Below are positions 34,000 through 41,993 of a stretch of DNA of 64,000 nucleotides, one piece after another. The stretch comes from CAZRXG01 sp964603985. Lineage in GTDB: Bacteria > Chloroflexota > Anaerolineae > Aggregatilineales > UBA3940. The translations under genes and the position numbers were made by a program. The number at the start of each line of letters is the position of its first letter. The first letter of the stretch is position 1. Under the pieces are notes generated by a model, which did no database searches, had not been told where the DNA came from, and worked only from the letters and a program-made list of their open reading frames with translations. The stretch is from positions 62,001 to 126,000 of the forward strand of contig CAZRXG010000006.1 of assembly GCA_964603985.1 (NCBI GenBank), written 5' to 3'.

Positions 34000-36384
34000 A
34001 TGTTCAGGGGAAAACGGTATCTGGTCGTCATAGCAGTGCTGGTCGCGATGCTGGCGATGGCGTCGACCACGCTGGCACGCGAATCGGCGCGGTCTACTAT
34101 CGCTCTGGACGCACCGATGGTTCCCGGCGAGGTGATTGTCGCCTTTGAGCCGGGGACGCCGGAGAAGAAAGCGGCCGAGGTGGCTGAGCAGGGGGGCTTT
34201 ATCCTCCTGGATTACAACCAGAATATGGGGATAGCCCTGTTTGCCCTCACCGGTGGGGACGAAGCCTCTCCGGATGTCGCGATGGACAAGGCGTTGGACA
34301 GCAGTCCGGACATACTGGCAGCATCGCCCAACTATATCACCCAGGTTGGTCCTGTAATGAGGAGCGATGCCAGACCGCTCCGCCCGGACAGCATCGAGGG
34401 GGTGGCGCTCGACGCCGTGACGGGCCAGGAGATTCCGGTTGTGGAGCATCTTCCACCGCTCGGAGCGCCTGGTAAGACGGCATCGTCGAACTACCCAAGC
34501 GACTGGTACTACCAGTGGGGGTGGTGGGCTATCAATGCCGACGACGTGTTTGAACCCAAGGGCAAGCCCAAGGCTGTCGGCGTGGCGGTGGTTGATACGG
34601 GTGCGGATTTCAAGCACCCCGATCTCAAAGGCGTCAAGTCGGGCTACGACTGGGTCAACGAAGACAAGAAATCCGACGACGACAACGGTCACGGCACTCA
34701 CGTCGCGGGCATCATCGCGGCGCAGGTGAACAACGACAGCAAGAAATACGATGGCGGCATCCCCGGCATCGCTCCGGGTGTTCCCGTGACGGCGACGAAG
34801 GTGTTGGATGCGATGGGGTTCGGCACGGCATGGGATGTCGCCAATGGTATTGGCACGTCCGCCGATGAGAAGGCAGTGCAGGTCATCAACCTCAGCCTGG
34901 GCTTCTATTACCCCAGCGACATTCTGGAGCTTGCCGTCAACTGGGCGGTCAATGTCAAGGGGAAGCTGCTGGTTGTATCTGCCGGCAACGACGACGCGGA
35001 ACTTGACTGCGTAGTCAACGCGCAGTACCCGGCCTGCTACGCGTACACCGGTGGTTCCTGGGGGTCGGCCTACGTCGATGGGATGATCGTCGTGGCAGCG
35101 AGCGGTTACGATATGGATGAGAGCGGCGACATGGACTGGCCCACCGAGATCTGGTGCCAGGGCACGAATATCGACTATAGCACCAGCACTCCCTACCCGT
35201 ACTCGAACTACAACGGCATCATCGACATCGCCGCGCCGGGCACCGCGATTCTCTCGACCACGCCTTCGTATCCCTACAACGGCAACGATGGCAGCGATCC
35301 CTTAGACACCTACAGCGGTACCTCGATGGCGGCTCCCCACGTGACGGCTGCCGCAGCCCGCGTCTGGGGTGAGCACACGGATTGGACGGCCTTGCAGGTC
35401 AAAAACCAACTGATCGGCACCGGCGACACGATCACGGGTTCGTGCTGGCCAGGTGGCGATCCCACGTTCCCGTCGCTGAACCTGGCCAGGGCACTGGACC
35501 GATTCTCCTTTATCGGGGATGTTTATGACGCGCAAACCGGGGCGGAAGTCCAGGGCGCGACCGTCTACGCTTCGCGCCTGGGCAAGAATGTCGCGTCGGA
35601 CAAGATGTGCAAGACCTGCAACTACTTCAAGATAACCAACATCACCACCGACGCGGTCGACTGGCTGGAGTTCTCCATCAACGCAAAAGGATACACCAAG
35701 GGTAGCCAGCCCTACGTCTACGGGCTGATAGACGATCCAGGTAGTTACGGGTGCTACGGACTTAGCTGGGACTGGGTGCTGCCACAAAACATCAAGGGTC
35801 AGTATCACTTGGTCATGCCATGGGGGGATGGGAACTACGAGCCAGACGCTTACCTGTTCCTGCCGCCGGGTAACGAAGCCGGAGGGCCGGGCAGTGACTT
35901 CAAGTGGCTTGGTCCCAGGGTGCCGTGGTCGGGGACATCGGGTGGCATCTATGACTTAACCGGCGAACTGCTCGACTATCCGCCTTTCGCCCGGGTCATG
36001 TACGATGCCTGGTGGGGGTATCACCTGTTCGATACGATTTCCCTGGCGACGGAAAAAACCGGGCCTTACTATCCGGGTGACTACGTCTTCTTAGCCACCA
36101 ACAACTGGGACAGCGTCAACGGGTGGGTGACCCCGGATCCGATTGGAGATGTGGACGGTCTGACTGCCTACGTGTGGAAAGACGGTGAGATACTCTACTT
36201 CGACATCCTGGGCACCGCCAGTACTGCCAAGTACTGGATCATCGGCGAGATAAACGGCACCAATTTCACCGGGTACAACGACCTGGTCACCGACACGTAC
36301 ACGACCTACACAGGAGGCACGACCTTCGACCTCGGCGGCGCTGAGGGCGGACCGCTTATCGGCCCGATCCCGCCATCTGAGTAG
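34000..36384 (+). CDS. Secreted subtilisin-like serine protease (S8)
   Basis: 794 residues. A Sec signal peptide (about 1-26, ending STTLA) and a prodomain of the inhibitor I9 type (about 41-115, VPGEVIVAFEPGTPEKKAAE) precede the catalytic domain. The triad is complete: Asp199 in VGVAVVDTGADFKHP, His231 in NGHGTHVAGI and Ser442 in YSGTSMAAPHVTAAAARVW; the oxyanion Asn is in VVSAGNDDAE. After residue 500 come strand-rich accessory domains, the first resembling a carboxypeptidase-regulatory fold (IGDVYDAQTGAEVQGATVYA). It probably matures by cutting off its prodomain and digests proteins outside the cell. AAAGGA lies upstream of the ATG and a strong terminator follows. Confidence 0.95.
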   Translation: MFRGKRYLVVIAVLVAMLAMASTTLARESARSTIALDAPMVPGEVIVAFEPGTPEKKAAEVAEQGGFILLDYNQNMGIALFALTGGDEASPDVAMDKALDSSPDILAASPNYITQVGPVMRSDARPLRPDSIEGVALDAVTGQEIPVVEHLPPLGAPGKTASSNYPSDWYYQWGWWAINADDVFEPKGKPKAVGVAVVDTGADFKHPDLKGVKSGYDWVNEDKKSDDDNGHGTHVAGIIAAQVNNDSKKYDGGIPGIAPGVPVTATKVLDAMGFGTAWDVANGIGTSADEKAVQVINLSLGFYYPSDILELAVNWAVNVKGKLLVVSAGNDDAELDCVVNAQYPACYAYTGGSWGSAYVDGMIVVAASGYDMDESGDMDWPTEIWCQGTNIDYSTSTPYPYSNYNGIIDIAAPGTAILSTTPSYPYNGNDGSDPLDTYSGTSMAAPHVTAAAARVWGEHTDWTALQVKNQLIGTGDTITGSCWPGGDPTFPSLNLARALDRFSFIGDVYDAQTGAEVQGATVYASRLGKNVASDKMCKTCNYFKITNITTDAVDWLEFSINAKGYTKGSQPYVYGLIDDPGSYGCYGLSWDWVLPQNIKGQYHLVMPWGDGNYEPDAYLFLPPGNEAGGPGSDFKWLGPRVPWSGTSGGIYDLTGELLDYPPFARVMYDAWWGYHLFDTISLATEKTGPYYPGDYVFLATNNWDSVNGWVTPDPIGDVDGLTAYVWKDGEILYFDILGTASTAKYWIIGEINGTNFTGYNDLVTDTYTTYTGGTTFDLGGAEGGPLIGPIPPSE

Positions 36385-36414
36385 TGACGAGTTGAGTCCG
36401 TAAAGGACGCAAGC

Positions 36415-36451
36415 GGGTGCGGTGGCAAGCCGGCTGCCGCACCCTTTTTTT
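36415..36451 (+). terminator. Intrinsic terminator after the subtilase
   Basis: GGGTGCGG (36415-36422) pairs with CCGCACCC (36437-36444), with further pairing inside, followed by seven T. A textbook terminator. Confidence 0.92.
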
Positions 36452-36529
36452 ACGCCCGGCCCGGACCGTACTCTCCCACATTCATGCTATTTTCACATCC
36501 TTTTCACAAACCTAAACCACAGGCCGTGC

Positions 36530-36640
36530 TATAATGACGGTGGACTCTCCTGAAAGAGTTCTCATCCCTATCCTCACCCCATGAGGAGCGCGGGTGTAGC
36601 ATGACCCCCCATCATCTTACACCGCGCTCTTCTCTTTCCG
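36530..36640 (+). ncRNA. Candidate small RNA or structured leader
   Basis: A TATAAT at 36530-36535 is followed by three stems in a row: ACTCT/AGAGT (36544-36559), CTCAT/ATGAG (36561-36585) and a 12-base-pair stem GAGCGCGG(G)TGTA with TACACCGCGCTC (36586-36629), the last followed by TTCTCTTT. A promoter-like box, compact structure and T-rich end fit a transcript of about 95 bases. No -35 box is clear, and it could instead be the first part of the kinase leader. Confidence 0.4.
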
Positions 36641-36777
36641 GGTATAGTTTCTCCTCTCCTCCCTTACCCCACTTTCTCCCAGCGGAAAGCGTGGTATCAT
36701 AACGAATAGACCGAACCATGTTTTGGACTGTGTTGACGGTGTGTGTTTTTGTGTTTACGTAGCCAGGGAGGGTAGTC

Positions 36778-39093
36778 ATGGCAGACCTGACCGGCCAAAC
36801 GCTGGGAGGCAGGTATCAACTGATCGAACGACTGGGTCGGGGCGGCATGGCTGACGTCTACCGGGGATTCCAACCGGCGCTTGAGCGTGACGTGGCCGTC
36901 AAGGTGCTGCACCCCCATCTGTCGGAAGATCCCGACTTTATCGAACGCTTTGACCGCGAGGCCAAGAACGTCGCCAAACTGCGCCATCCTCACATCGTGC
37001 AGGTCTTTGACGCCGGGAGCCAGGGCGAGCACTACTACATGGTCATGGAGTACATCGAGGGGGGGCACACGCTCAAGGAACTGTTGCTGGATTTGGCCGC
37101 GCGCGATCAGCGCCTGCCGCTGGAACACAGCCTCGACATCATCGCCAAGCTGGCCGATGCGCTGGATTACGCCCAATCGCAGGGCATGATCCACCGCGAC
37201 ATCAAGCCTGCTAACATATTGCTATCCACCATCGACCGGCCTGTTCTCAGCGACTTCGGGATTGCGCGCCTGGCGGGCCAGACCGGCCTGACCCGCAGCG
37301 GTGCGATGATCGGCACTCCGGCCTACATGTCGCCGGAGCAGGGGCGCGGTGAGCGCGCCGACGAGCGGAGCGACATCTATGCCCTCGGCATCGTGCTGTA
37401 CGAGATGCTGACCGGGCAGCCCCCTTACGATGCCGACACGCCCTACGGCGTCATCCTCAAGCACATCAAAGATCCCCTGGTGCCTCCCCATGAACTGCGC
37501 GAAGACCTGCCTGTTGTGGTTGAGCACATCGTGTTCAAGAGCCTGGCGAAGGACCCCGACCACCGCTATCAGACGGCAGGTGAGATGCGCGACGCGCTCC
37601 AGGCCGCCGTCTTTGACCTCGAACAGCAGACCGAGGCTGGCGTGGTCACACCACCGGCGGGGGTGGTCGTGGCGGAAGTGGCCAAGGCGGCAGAGACGCG
37701 GCCCGCTCCCGTCATGGATGACGGGGCAACGCTGGCCGTCGCCCCGGCGGAGGCGGAAACTGCGCTGCGTAAGAAGCGTGGGCGCTGGTGGGTGTGGGCC
37801 ATCGTGGGAGTGATTGCGCTGGCTCTGCTGGGTGGTGTGCTCCTGGTGGGGCTGCCTCTGCTCTTCCCGGAGGAGCGGGGTGGCATTGCAGCCGAGATCT
37901 TTGAAGAGCCGGGCGGTGAGCAGGCTGAAGTGCTGTCCCCGTCCGGCTCTGAAGGCCGGGAGTCGGATGCTCAGCCGCTCGCCGAAAAGGCCGTCCAAAA
38001 ACTGTGGGAAGACAATCTGCCGCTTGCCGAGGAGCTTTTTGCCGAAGCGCTTGGGATCGATCCGGAGAACGTCACCGCCCTGGCCGGGCAGGCGATCCTG
38101 TTCATGATGCAGGAGCGGTGGCAACCGGCCAGAGAAAACGTAGACCATGCTCTTGAGCTGGCCCCCGACGACCCGTTGGTGCTTTACGCACAGGGGGCAC
38201 TGCACAGGTGGTCGCCGGAATTCTACAACCCGGACGTGGCGTTGGACGTATTCAGCCGCGTCACCGAGCAGTGTGATTACGACCGGATTCTGTGCGCGTT
38301 AGCTCACAACGAGCGCGCGCAGGTTCTCTTCTGGGACTTTGAGGACTTTGAAGGTGCGATGGCAGACATGGAACAGGCCATCGACCTCGATCCTCATAAC
38401 TTCGACTTTTACGATACCCGTGCCTACTTCCGTGAGTATCTCAGCGACTTTGAAGGCGCGCTGCAGGACTTCGAACGGGCGTACGAACTGTCCGGGTGGG
38501 AGGGGTACCTGGAGAGCGCGGCGGCGATGGCCGTTCGCACGGAGGACTTCCCGAGGGCGCTGGGCTTCTACGATGACCTGCTTCAAGAATTCCCCGACGA
38601 TCCCCACCTGTTCGCCGGGCAGGGGTACGTTGCGTGGCGGGCAGGTCACGTGGACAGGGCCAGACGCAGCGTGGATCGCGCGCTGGAAATCGACCCCGGC
38701 CTGCTCGAAGCGCATTATCTGGTGGGGTTGATGCTGCTGGATGAGAGGAATCCGGAGGAAGCGATGGCGAACTTCATGCCGGTCAGCGAGGAGCCGGAAA
38801 GGTGGATGTACGAGCATCCCTTCCTCAACCCTGGCTTCGGGCACGAGATATTCTATGATATGGCCCGCGCGGAGTGGATGATGGACCACCCAGAGGAGGC
38901 GCTCAGGCTGCTGGAGCGGTCGATTGAGCAGGATTACTGGTGGCCGGACCCCTTCATCCTCAGGGGGCAGATCTTCGCCGACATGGGCGACATAGACATG
39001 GCCCGGGAGAGCTATGTGAGGGCGCTTGAGTCGACGGATAATCCTGAGATGCAGGCCCACATCGAAGAGATGATAGAGGAGTTGGGTAGATAA
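36778..39093 (+). CDS. PknB-type Ser/Thr protein kinase with transmembrane helix and TPR sensor region
   Basis: 771 residues with AGGGAGGGT before the ATG. Kinase domain 12-275: P-loop LGRGGMADVYRG, Lys42 in DVAVKVLHPH, catalytic HRDIKPANILL (Asp141), DFGIARL (159-165) and GTPAYMSPEQ. A linker leads to one membrane helix (about 338-362). The outer or C-terminal 400 residues are TPR-like: repeated helix pairs such as AEELFAEALGIDPENVTALAGQA, FEGAMADMEQAIDLDPHN and HVDRARRSVDRALEIDPG. All catalytic residues are present, so it should be active. If the topology is the usual one, TPRs lie outside the cytoplasm and may sense or bind protein. A STAS-like gene follows three bases after the stop. Confidence 0.93.
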   Translation: MADLTGQTLGGRYQLIERLGRGGMADVYRGFQPALERDVAVKVLHPHLSEDPDFIERFDREAKNVAKLRHPHIVQVFDAGSQGEHYYMVMEYIEGGHTLKELLLDLAARDQRLPLEHSLDIIAKLADALDYAQSQGMIHRDIKPANILLSTIDRPVLSDFGIARLAGQTGLTRSGAMIGTPAYMSPEQGRGERADERSDIYALGIVLYEMLTGQPPYDADTPYGVILKHIKDPLVPPHELREDLPVVVEHIVFKSLAKDPDHRYQTAGEMRDALQAAVFDLEQQTEAGVVTPPAGVVVAEVAKAAETRPAPVMDDGATLAVAPAEAETALRKKRGRWWVWAIVGVIALALLGGVLLVGLPLLFPEERGGIAAEIFEEPGGEQAEVLSPSGSEGRESDAQPLAEKAVQKLWEDNLPLAEELFAEALGIDPENVTALAGQAILFMMQERWQPARENVDHALELAPDDPLVLYAQGALHRWSPEFYNPDVALDVFSRVTEQCDYDRILCALAHNERAQVLFWDFEDFEGAMADMEQAIDLDPHNFDFYDTRAYFREYLSDFEGALQDFERAYELSGWEGYLESAAAMAVRTEDFPRALGFYDDLLQEFPDDPHLFAGQGYVAWRAGHVDRARRSVDRALEIDPGLLEAHYLVGLMLLDERNPEEAMANFMPVSEEPERWMYEHPFLNPGFGHEIFYDMARAEWMMDHPEEALRLLERSIEQDYWWPDPFILRGQIFADMGDIDMARESYVRALESTDNPEMQAHIEEMIEELGR

Positions 39094-39096
39094 TCT

Positions 39097-39789
39097 ATGA
39101 GCAGTGTTGAGCACAAGCTCCACAACCCCGGCGTCAAAATATACCGCATCAAGGGTGAAGTCACAGCCGACGACGTGGAGAAGTTGCGAGAAGAGTTGGA
39201 AACCTTTGTCAAGGAGAATGGCAAACGGGGTGCCTGCGGCATCCTGCTCGACCTGATCGCTGTAGATGCGTTTTCGGCTGAAGCAATCGATGCCCTCCTG
39301 GAGCTGCTCTCTGAGCCGGATGATGTGATCGAGGGCCTCCGCATGCGGTTTGCGCTGATCGGCGTGAAGCCCTTCACTCAGCGCTTTCTGCGTGAGGTGA
39401 TGCCTCTCGACCCGGTCAAGCACATCCGCGCCCGGTTCTTCCACGAAGTAGCCGAGGAGGAAGCCCTGGCCTGGCTTCAGGCGATGGTCAGTTCGGCGGA
39501 CGGGGAGACAGTGGTGGAGGAAGAGGAGAAGGAGAAGGAAACAAAGGGCGAGAAGGGCAAAAAGGGCGAGAAGGACGAAAAGGGCGAGGAGAAGGTGAAG
39601 GACGAGAAGAAGGAGGCAAAGGTAGAGAAGGTAGAGAAGAAGGGACCAAAGGCGGGTAAAGAGCCTGCCAAGCCGGGTGCGAAGCCCGCAGAGGTGGCCG
39701 TGTCGTCGGCAGTTCTTGCTGCGCCCAAGCGGGGTGAAAAGATCGGCGAGAAGAAGGAGGAGAGCAAGCCCGTCCGTGCAAAGACGTAA
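39097..39789 (+). CDS. STAS-like protein with a Lys/Glu-rich tail
   Basis: 230 residues, starting three bases after the kinase stop; GAGGAG lies 18 bases upstream inside the kinase end. Residues 8-125 look like a STAS/anti-sigma-antagonist fold: GVKIYRIKGEVTADDVEKL, GILLDLIAVDAFSAEAIDALLELL and MRFALIGVKPFTQRFL. The last 90 residues are almost only Lys, Glu, Gly and Ala (KGEKGKKGEKDEKGEEK), predicted unstructured and highly charged. The tight link to the kinase suggests it is a substrate or partner; phosphorylation would be on a Ser/Thr in the folded part, but I cannot point to one. Fold assignment is moderate. Confidence 0.65.
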   Translation: MSSVEHKLHNPGVKIYRIKGEVTADDVEKLREELETFVKENGKRGACGILLDLIAVDAFSAEAIDALLELLSEPDDVIEGLRMRFALIGVKPFTQRFLREVMPLDPVKHIRARFFHEVAEEEALAWLQAMVSSADGETVVEEEEKEKETKGEKGKKGEKDEKGEEKVKDEKKEAKVEKVEKKGPKAGKEPAKPGAKPAEVAVSSAVLAAPKRGEKIGEKKEESKPVRAKT

Positions 39790-39813
39790 ACCGGGCATCA
39801 CCTCAGCCCGGTT
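39789..39813 (+). terminator. Hairpin after the kinase/STAS pair
   Basis: AACCGGGC (39789-39796) and GCCCGGTT (39806-39813) form an eight-base-pair stem right at the STAS stop. No T-run follows, so it may be a weak terminator. Confidence 0.4.
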
Positions 39814-39826
39814 GAGCGAGTTGGTT

Positions 39827-39855
39827 TTGCTCCTGCACTCGCTTGGCGTTACACT
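39827..39855 (+). promoter_or_regulatory. Candidate pckA promoter
   Basis: TTGCTC (39827-39832), 17 bases, TACACT (39850-39855), giving a leader of about 58 bases to the ATG at 39920. Confidence 0.45.
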
Positions 39856-39919
39856 CATCGGTTGTGTGTAGTGTGGTTGAGTGCAGCGTTCTGCACCTCT
39901 CTTGCCGATGGGAGGCATC

Positions 39920-41515
39920 ATGGAAATCTTGCAATCGCACCCGGAGCTTGAAGCCTTAGGATTCCGCAACTTAAACTCCGTCTACTGGCAATTGCATACA
40001 CCCCAACTGTACGAGCAGACCCTCCGCCGACAGGAGGGCTTTATCGCCCACCTGGGGCCGCTGGTCGTCCGCACCGGCGACCACACCGGGCGATCACCTC
40101 AGGACCGGTTCATTACCAGGGAACCAAGCACCGAGAATGAGATCTGGTGGGGGGACGTAAACCGCCCCTTCAGCCCGGAGCAGTTTGACGACCTGTACCA
40201 GAAGCTGCTGGCGTATTTCCAGGGGATGAATGCCTTCGTGCAGAACTGCTTCGCCGGGGCCGACCCGAACTACCGGATCGCCGTCCGTGTGATCACCGAA
40301 ACCGCCTGGCACAACCTCTTCGCCCGCAACATGTTTATCCAGGCCACTCAGGAAGAACTTGAGAACTATTCGCCCGACTTCACGCTGATCCACGCCCCCA
40401 AGTTCCACGCGCTCCCCGAACACGACGGCACCAACTCCTCGGCGTTTGTGCTGATTCACTTTGCCAAGAAGCTGGTACTCATCGGTGGAACGAGCTACGC
40501 GGGCGAGGTCAAGAAGTCGATCTTCAGCGTGTTGAACTACCTGCTGCCCAGGCAGGGCGTCCTCTCGATGCACTGCTCCGCCAACCAGGGCCTCAGTGAC
40601 GACGTGGCGCTGTTCTTCGGCCTCTCCGGCACCGGCAAGACGACGCTGTCCTCCGACTCGACACGCACCCTGATCGGCGACGACGAGCACGGCTGGAGCG
40701 ACACGGGCGTTTTCAACTTCGAGGGGGGCTGCTACGCCAAGGTCATCCGCCTCTCCCCAACCGGTGAGCCGGAGATCTTCCAGACGACCCGCCGCTTTGG
40801 CACCATCCTTGAGAACGTGGCGATGGACATGAACAGCCGCCACCTGGATCTCGACAGTGCGGCCTTTACCGAGAACACCCGCGCCTCCTACCCGATCAGC
40901 CACATCCCGAATGCCATGCGCTCCGGCGCTGGTGGGCATCCCCAAAATGTAATCTTCCTCACCGCCGATGCCTTCGGTGTGGTGCCGCCGGTCAGCAAGC
41001 TGACGCCTGAACAGGCCATGTACCACTTTTTGAGCGGCTACACGGCCAAGGTCGCGGGCACCGAGAAGGGCCTGAGCGACGAGCCGCAGGCGACGTTCAG
41101 CGCGTGCTTCGGCGCGCCTTTCATGCCGCTGCATCCCAGGGAGTACGCCAGGCTGCTGGGTGAGAAAGTCGAGAAGCACAGTGTGGATGTCTGGCTGGTC
41201 AACACCGGCTGGACCGGCGGGCCGTATGGCGTCGGTAACCGGATGGATTTGCAGCACACGCGGGCGATGGTGCGGGCGATCCTCGACGGCTCGCTGGCCG
41301 AGGTTGAAACGCGCCAGGAGCCTCACTTCGGGCTGCACGTCCCGGTCACGTGCTGCAATGTGCCCGCCGAGGTGCTCGAACCCAGGGAAACGTGGGCCGA
41401 CAAAGACGCCTACGACGCCAGTGCAAAAGAACTGGCGAACCGCTTCCGGGAGAACTTCGAGCAGTATGCCGACGAGGTCGATGAGGCGGTGATCGCCGCC
41501 GGGCCGCCCGCATAG
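39920..41515 (+). CDS. pckA: Phosphoenolpyruvate carboxykinase (ATP)
   Basis: 531 residues from ATG 39920, chosen because GGGAGG lies six bases upstream; two in-frame ATGs at 39881 and 39908 are earlier. RTGDHTGRSPQDRFI is the substrate-binding Arg loop, GLSGTGKTTLSSD the ATP-binding P-loop, LIGDDEHGW the metal/catalytic Asp motif, and NTGWTGGPYGVGNRM the adenine/C-terminal region; all are diagnostic of the ATP-type enzyme. It converts oxaloacetate and ATP to phosphoenolpyruvate and CO2 (gluconeogenesis or, in some anaerobes, the reverse). It is single, with its own promoter and a downstream hairpin. Confidence 0.96.
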   Translation: MEILQSHPELEALGFRNLNSVYWQLHTPQLYEQTLRRQEGFIAHLGPLVVRTGDHTGRSPQDRFITREPSTENEIWWGDVNRPFSPEQFDDLYQKLLAYFQGMNAFVQNCFAGADPNYRIAVRVITETAWHNLFARNMFIQATQEELENYSPDFTLIHAPKFHALPEHDGTNSSAFVLIHFAKKLVLIGGTSYAGEVKKSIFSVLNYLLPRQGVLSMHCSANQGLSDDVALFFGLSGTGKTTLSSDSTRTLIGDDEHGWSDTGVFNFEGGCYAKVIRLSPTGEPEIFQTTRRFGTILENVAMDMNSRHLDLDSAAFTENTRASYPISHIPNAMRSGAGGHPQNVIFLTADAFGVVPPVSKLTPEQAMYHFLSGYTAKVAGTEKGLSDEPQATFSACFGAPFMPLHPREYARLLGEKVEKHSVDVWLVNTGWTGGPYGVGNRMDLQHTRAMVRAILDGSLAEVETRQEPHFGLHVPVTCCNVPAEVLEPRETWADKDAYDASAKELANRFRENFEQYADEVDEAVIAAGPPA

Positions 41516-41540
41516 AGCCGGTCATAGCATTGTAGACCAA

Positions 41541-41571
41541 ACAGAGACGGTCCACCGCAGACCGTCTCTGT
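41541..41571. terminator. Perfect hairpin between convergent genes
   Basis: ACAGAGACGGTC (41541-41552) and GACCGTCTCTGT (41560-41571) form a 12-base-pair stem with a seven-base loop, between pckA and the convergent small membrane-protein gene. It probably ends transcription in both directions; T-runs are short. Confidence 0.65.
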
Positions 41572-41612
41572 TCGATTCCAGAGGCCGGTGGTGCTCAGAC
41601 GCGGTGAGGCTG

Positions 41613-41915
41613 CTACCATCCCCCTGCCACGGCGACGAGGAGCAGCGTCAGTAGTGGGCCTGCGATCGCGCCCGGCCAGCCGATCAGCCGCGCGCCCAGG
41701 TAGGCCGGCCCGGCCAACCCGAACACCGTGTACCCGGCGAAGCCCAGCGCAGCGGGCAGCCAGTTAGGGCGCGACCGGTAGCCGAACAGCCGCAGGATCG
41801 CTTCCATCCACGCGCCCACGCTGGTCGATGCGGCAAAATAGAGGAGGCCCATCAGGCCCAGCAAGAGGTTGATCAGGAAGAACGGAAGGCGGACGATGTG
41901 TGACAGGATCTCCAT
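41613..41915 (-). CDS. Small membrane protein, unknown function
   Basis: 100 residues from ATG 41915 (MEILSHIVRLPFF); an AGGAGG lies 18 bases upstream, rather far. Three helices are likely: FFLINLLLGLMGLLYFAAST, AALGFAGYTVFGLAGPAYLG and AIAGPLLTLLLVAVAGGW at the very end. Longer frames upstream run into the promoter and have poor codon structure. I recognise no family. The gene follows the YyaL-like gene and has its own promoter overlapping that gene's stop. Confidence 0.6.
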   Translation of the reverse strand: MEILSHIVRLPFFLINLLLGLMGLLYFAASTSVGAWMEAILRLFGYRSRPNWLPAALGFAGYTVFGLAGPAYLGARLIGWPGAIAGPLLTLLLVAVAGGW

Positions 41916-41964
41916 GATGGGTTGGTTTGTTTTCCTCCTGCGCGCCCGTCTGGGTAGCGGCATC

Positions 41965-41993
41965 ACTATAGCCTCTGCTTCTGAGGGCGTCAA
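41965..41993 (-). promoter_or_regulatory. Promoter of the small membrane-protein gene
   Basis: On the minus strand TTGACG (41993-41988), 17 bases, TATAGT (41970-41965). The -35 box contains the TGA stop codon of the upstream gene. Confidence 0.6.

Larger units (their letters stand above)
36385..36777. other. Gene-free region between subtilase and kinase
   Basis: 393 bases holding the subtilase terminator (36415-36451), a TATAAT box and hairpin array that may be a small RNA (36530-36640), and the kinase leader. A second TATCAT box (36695-36700) and a TTGACG (36733-36738) lie nearer the kinase, but neither has a good partner. Confidence 0.6.
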
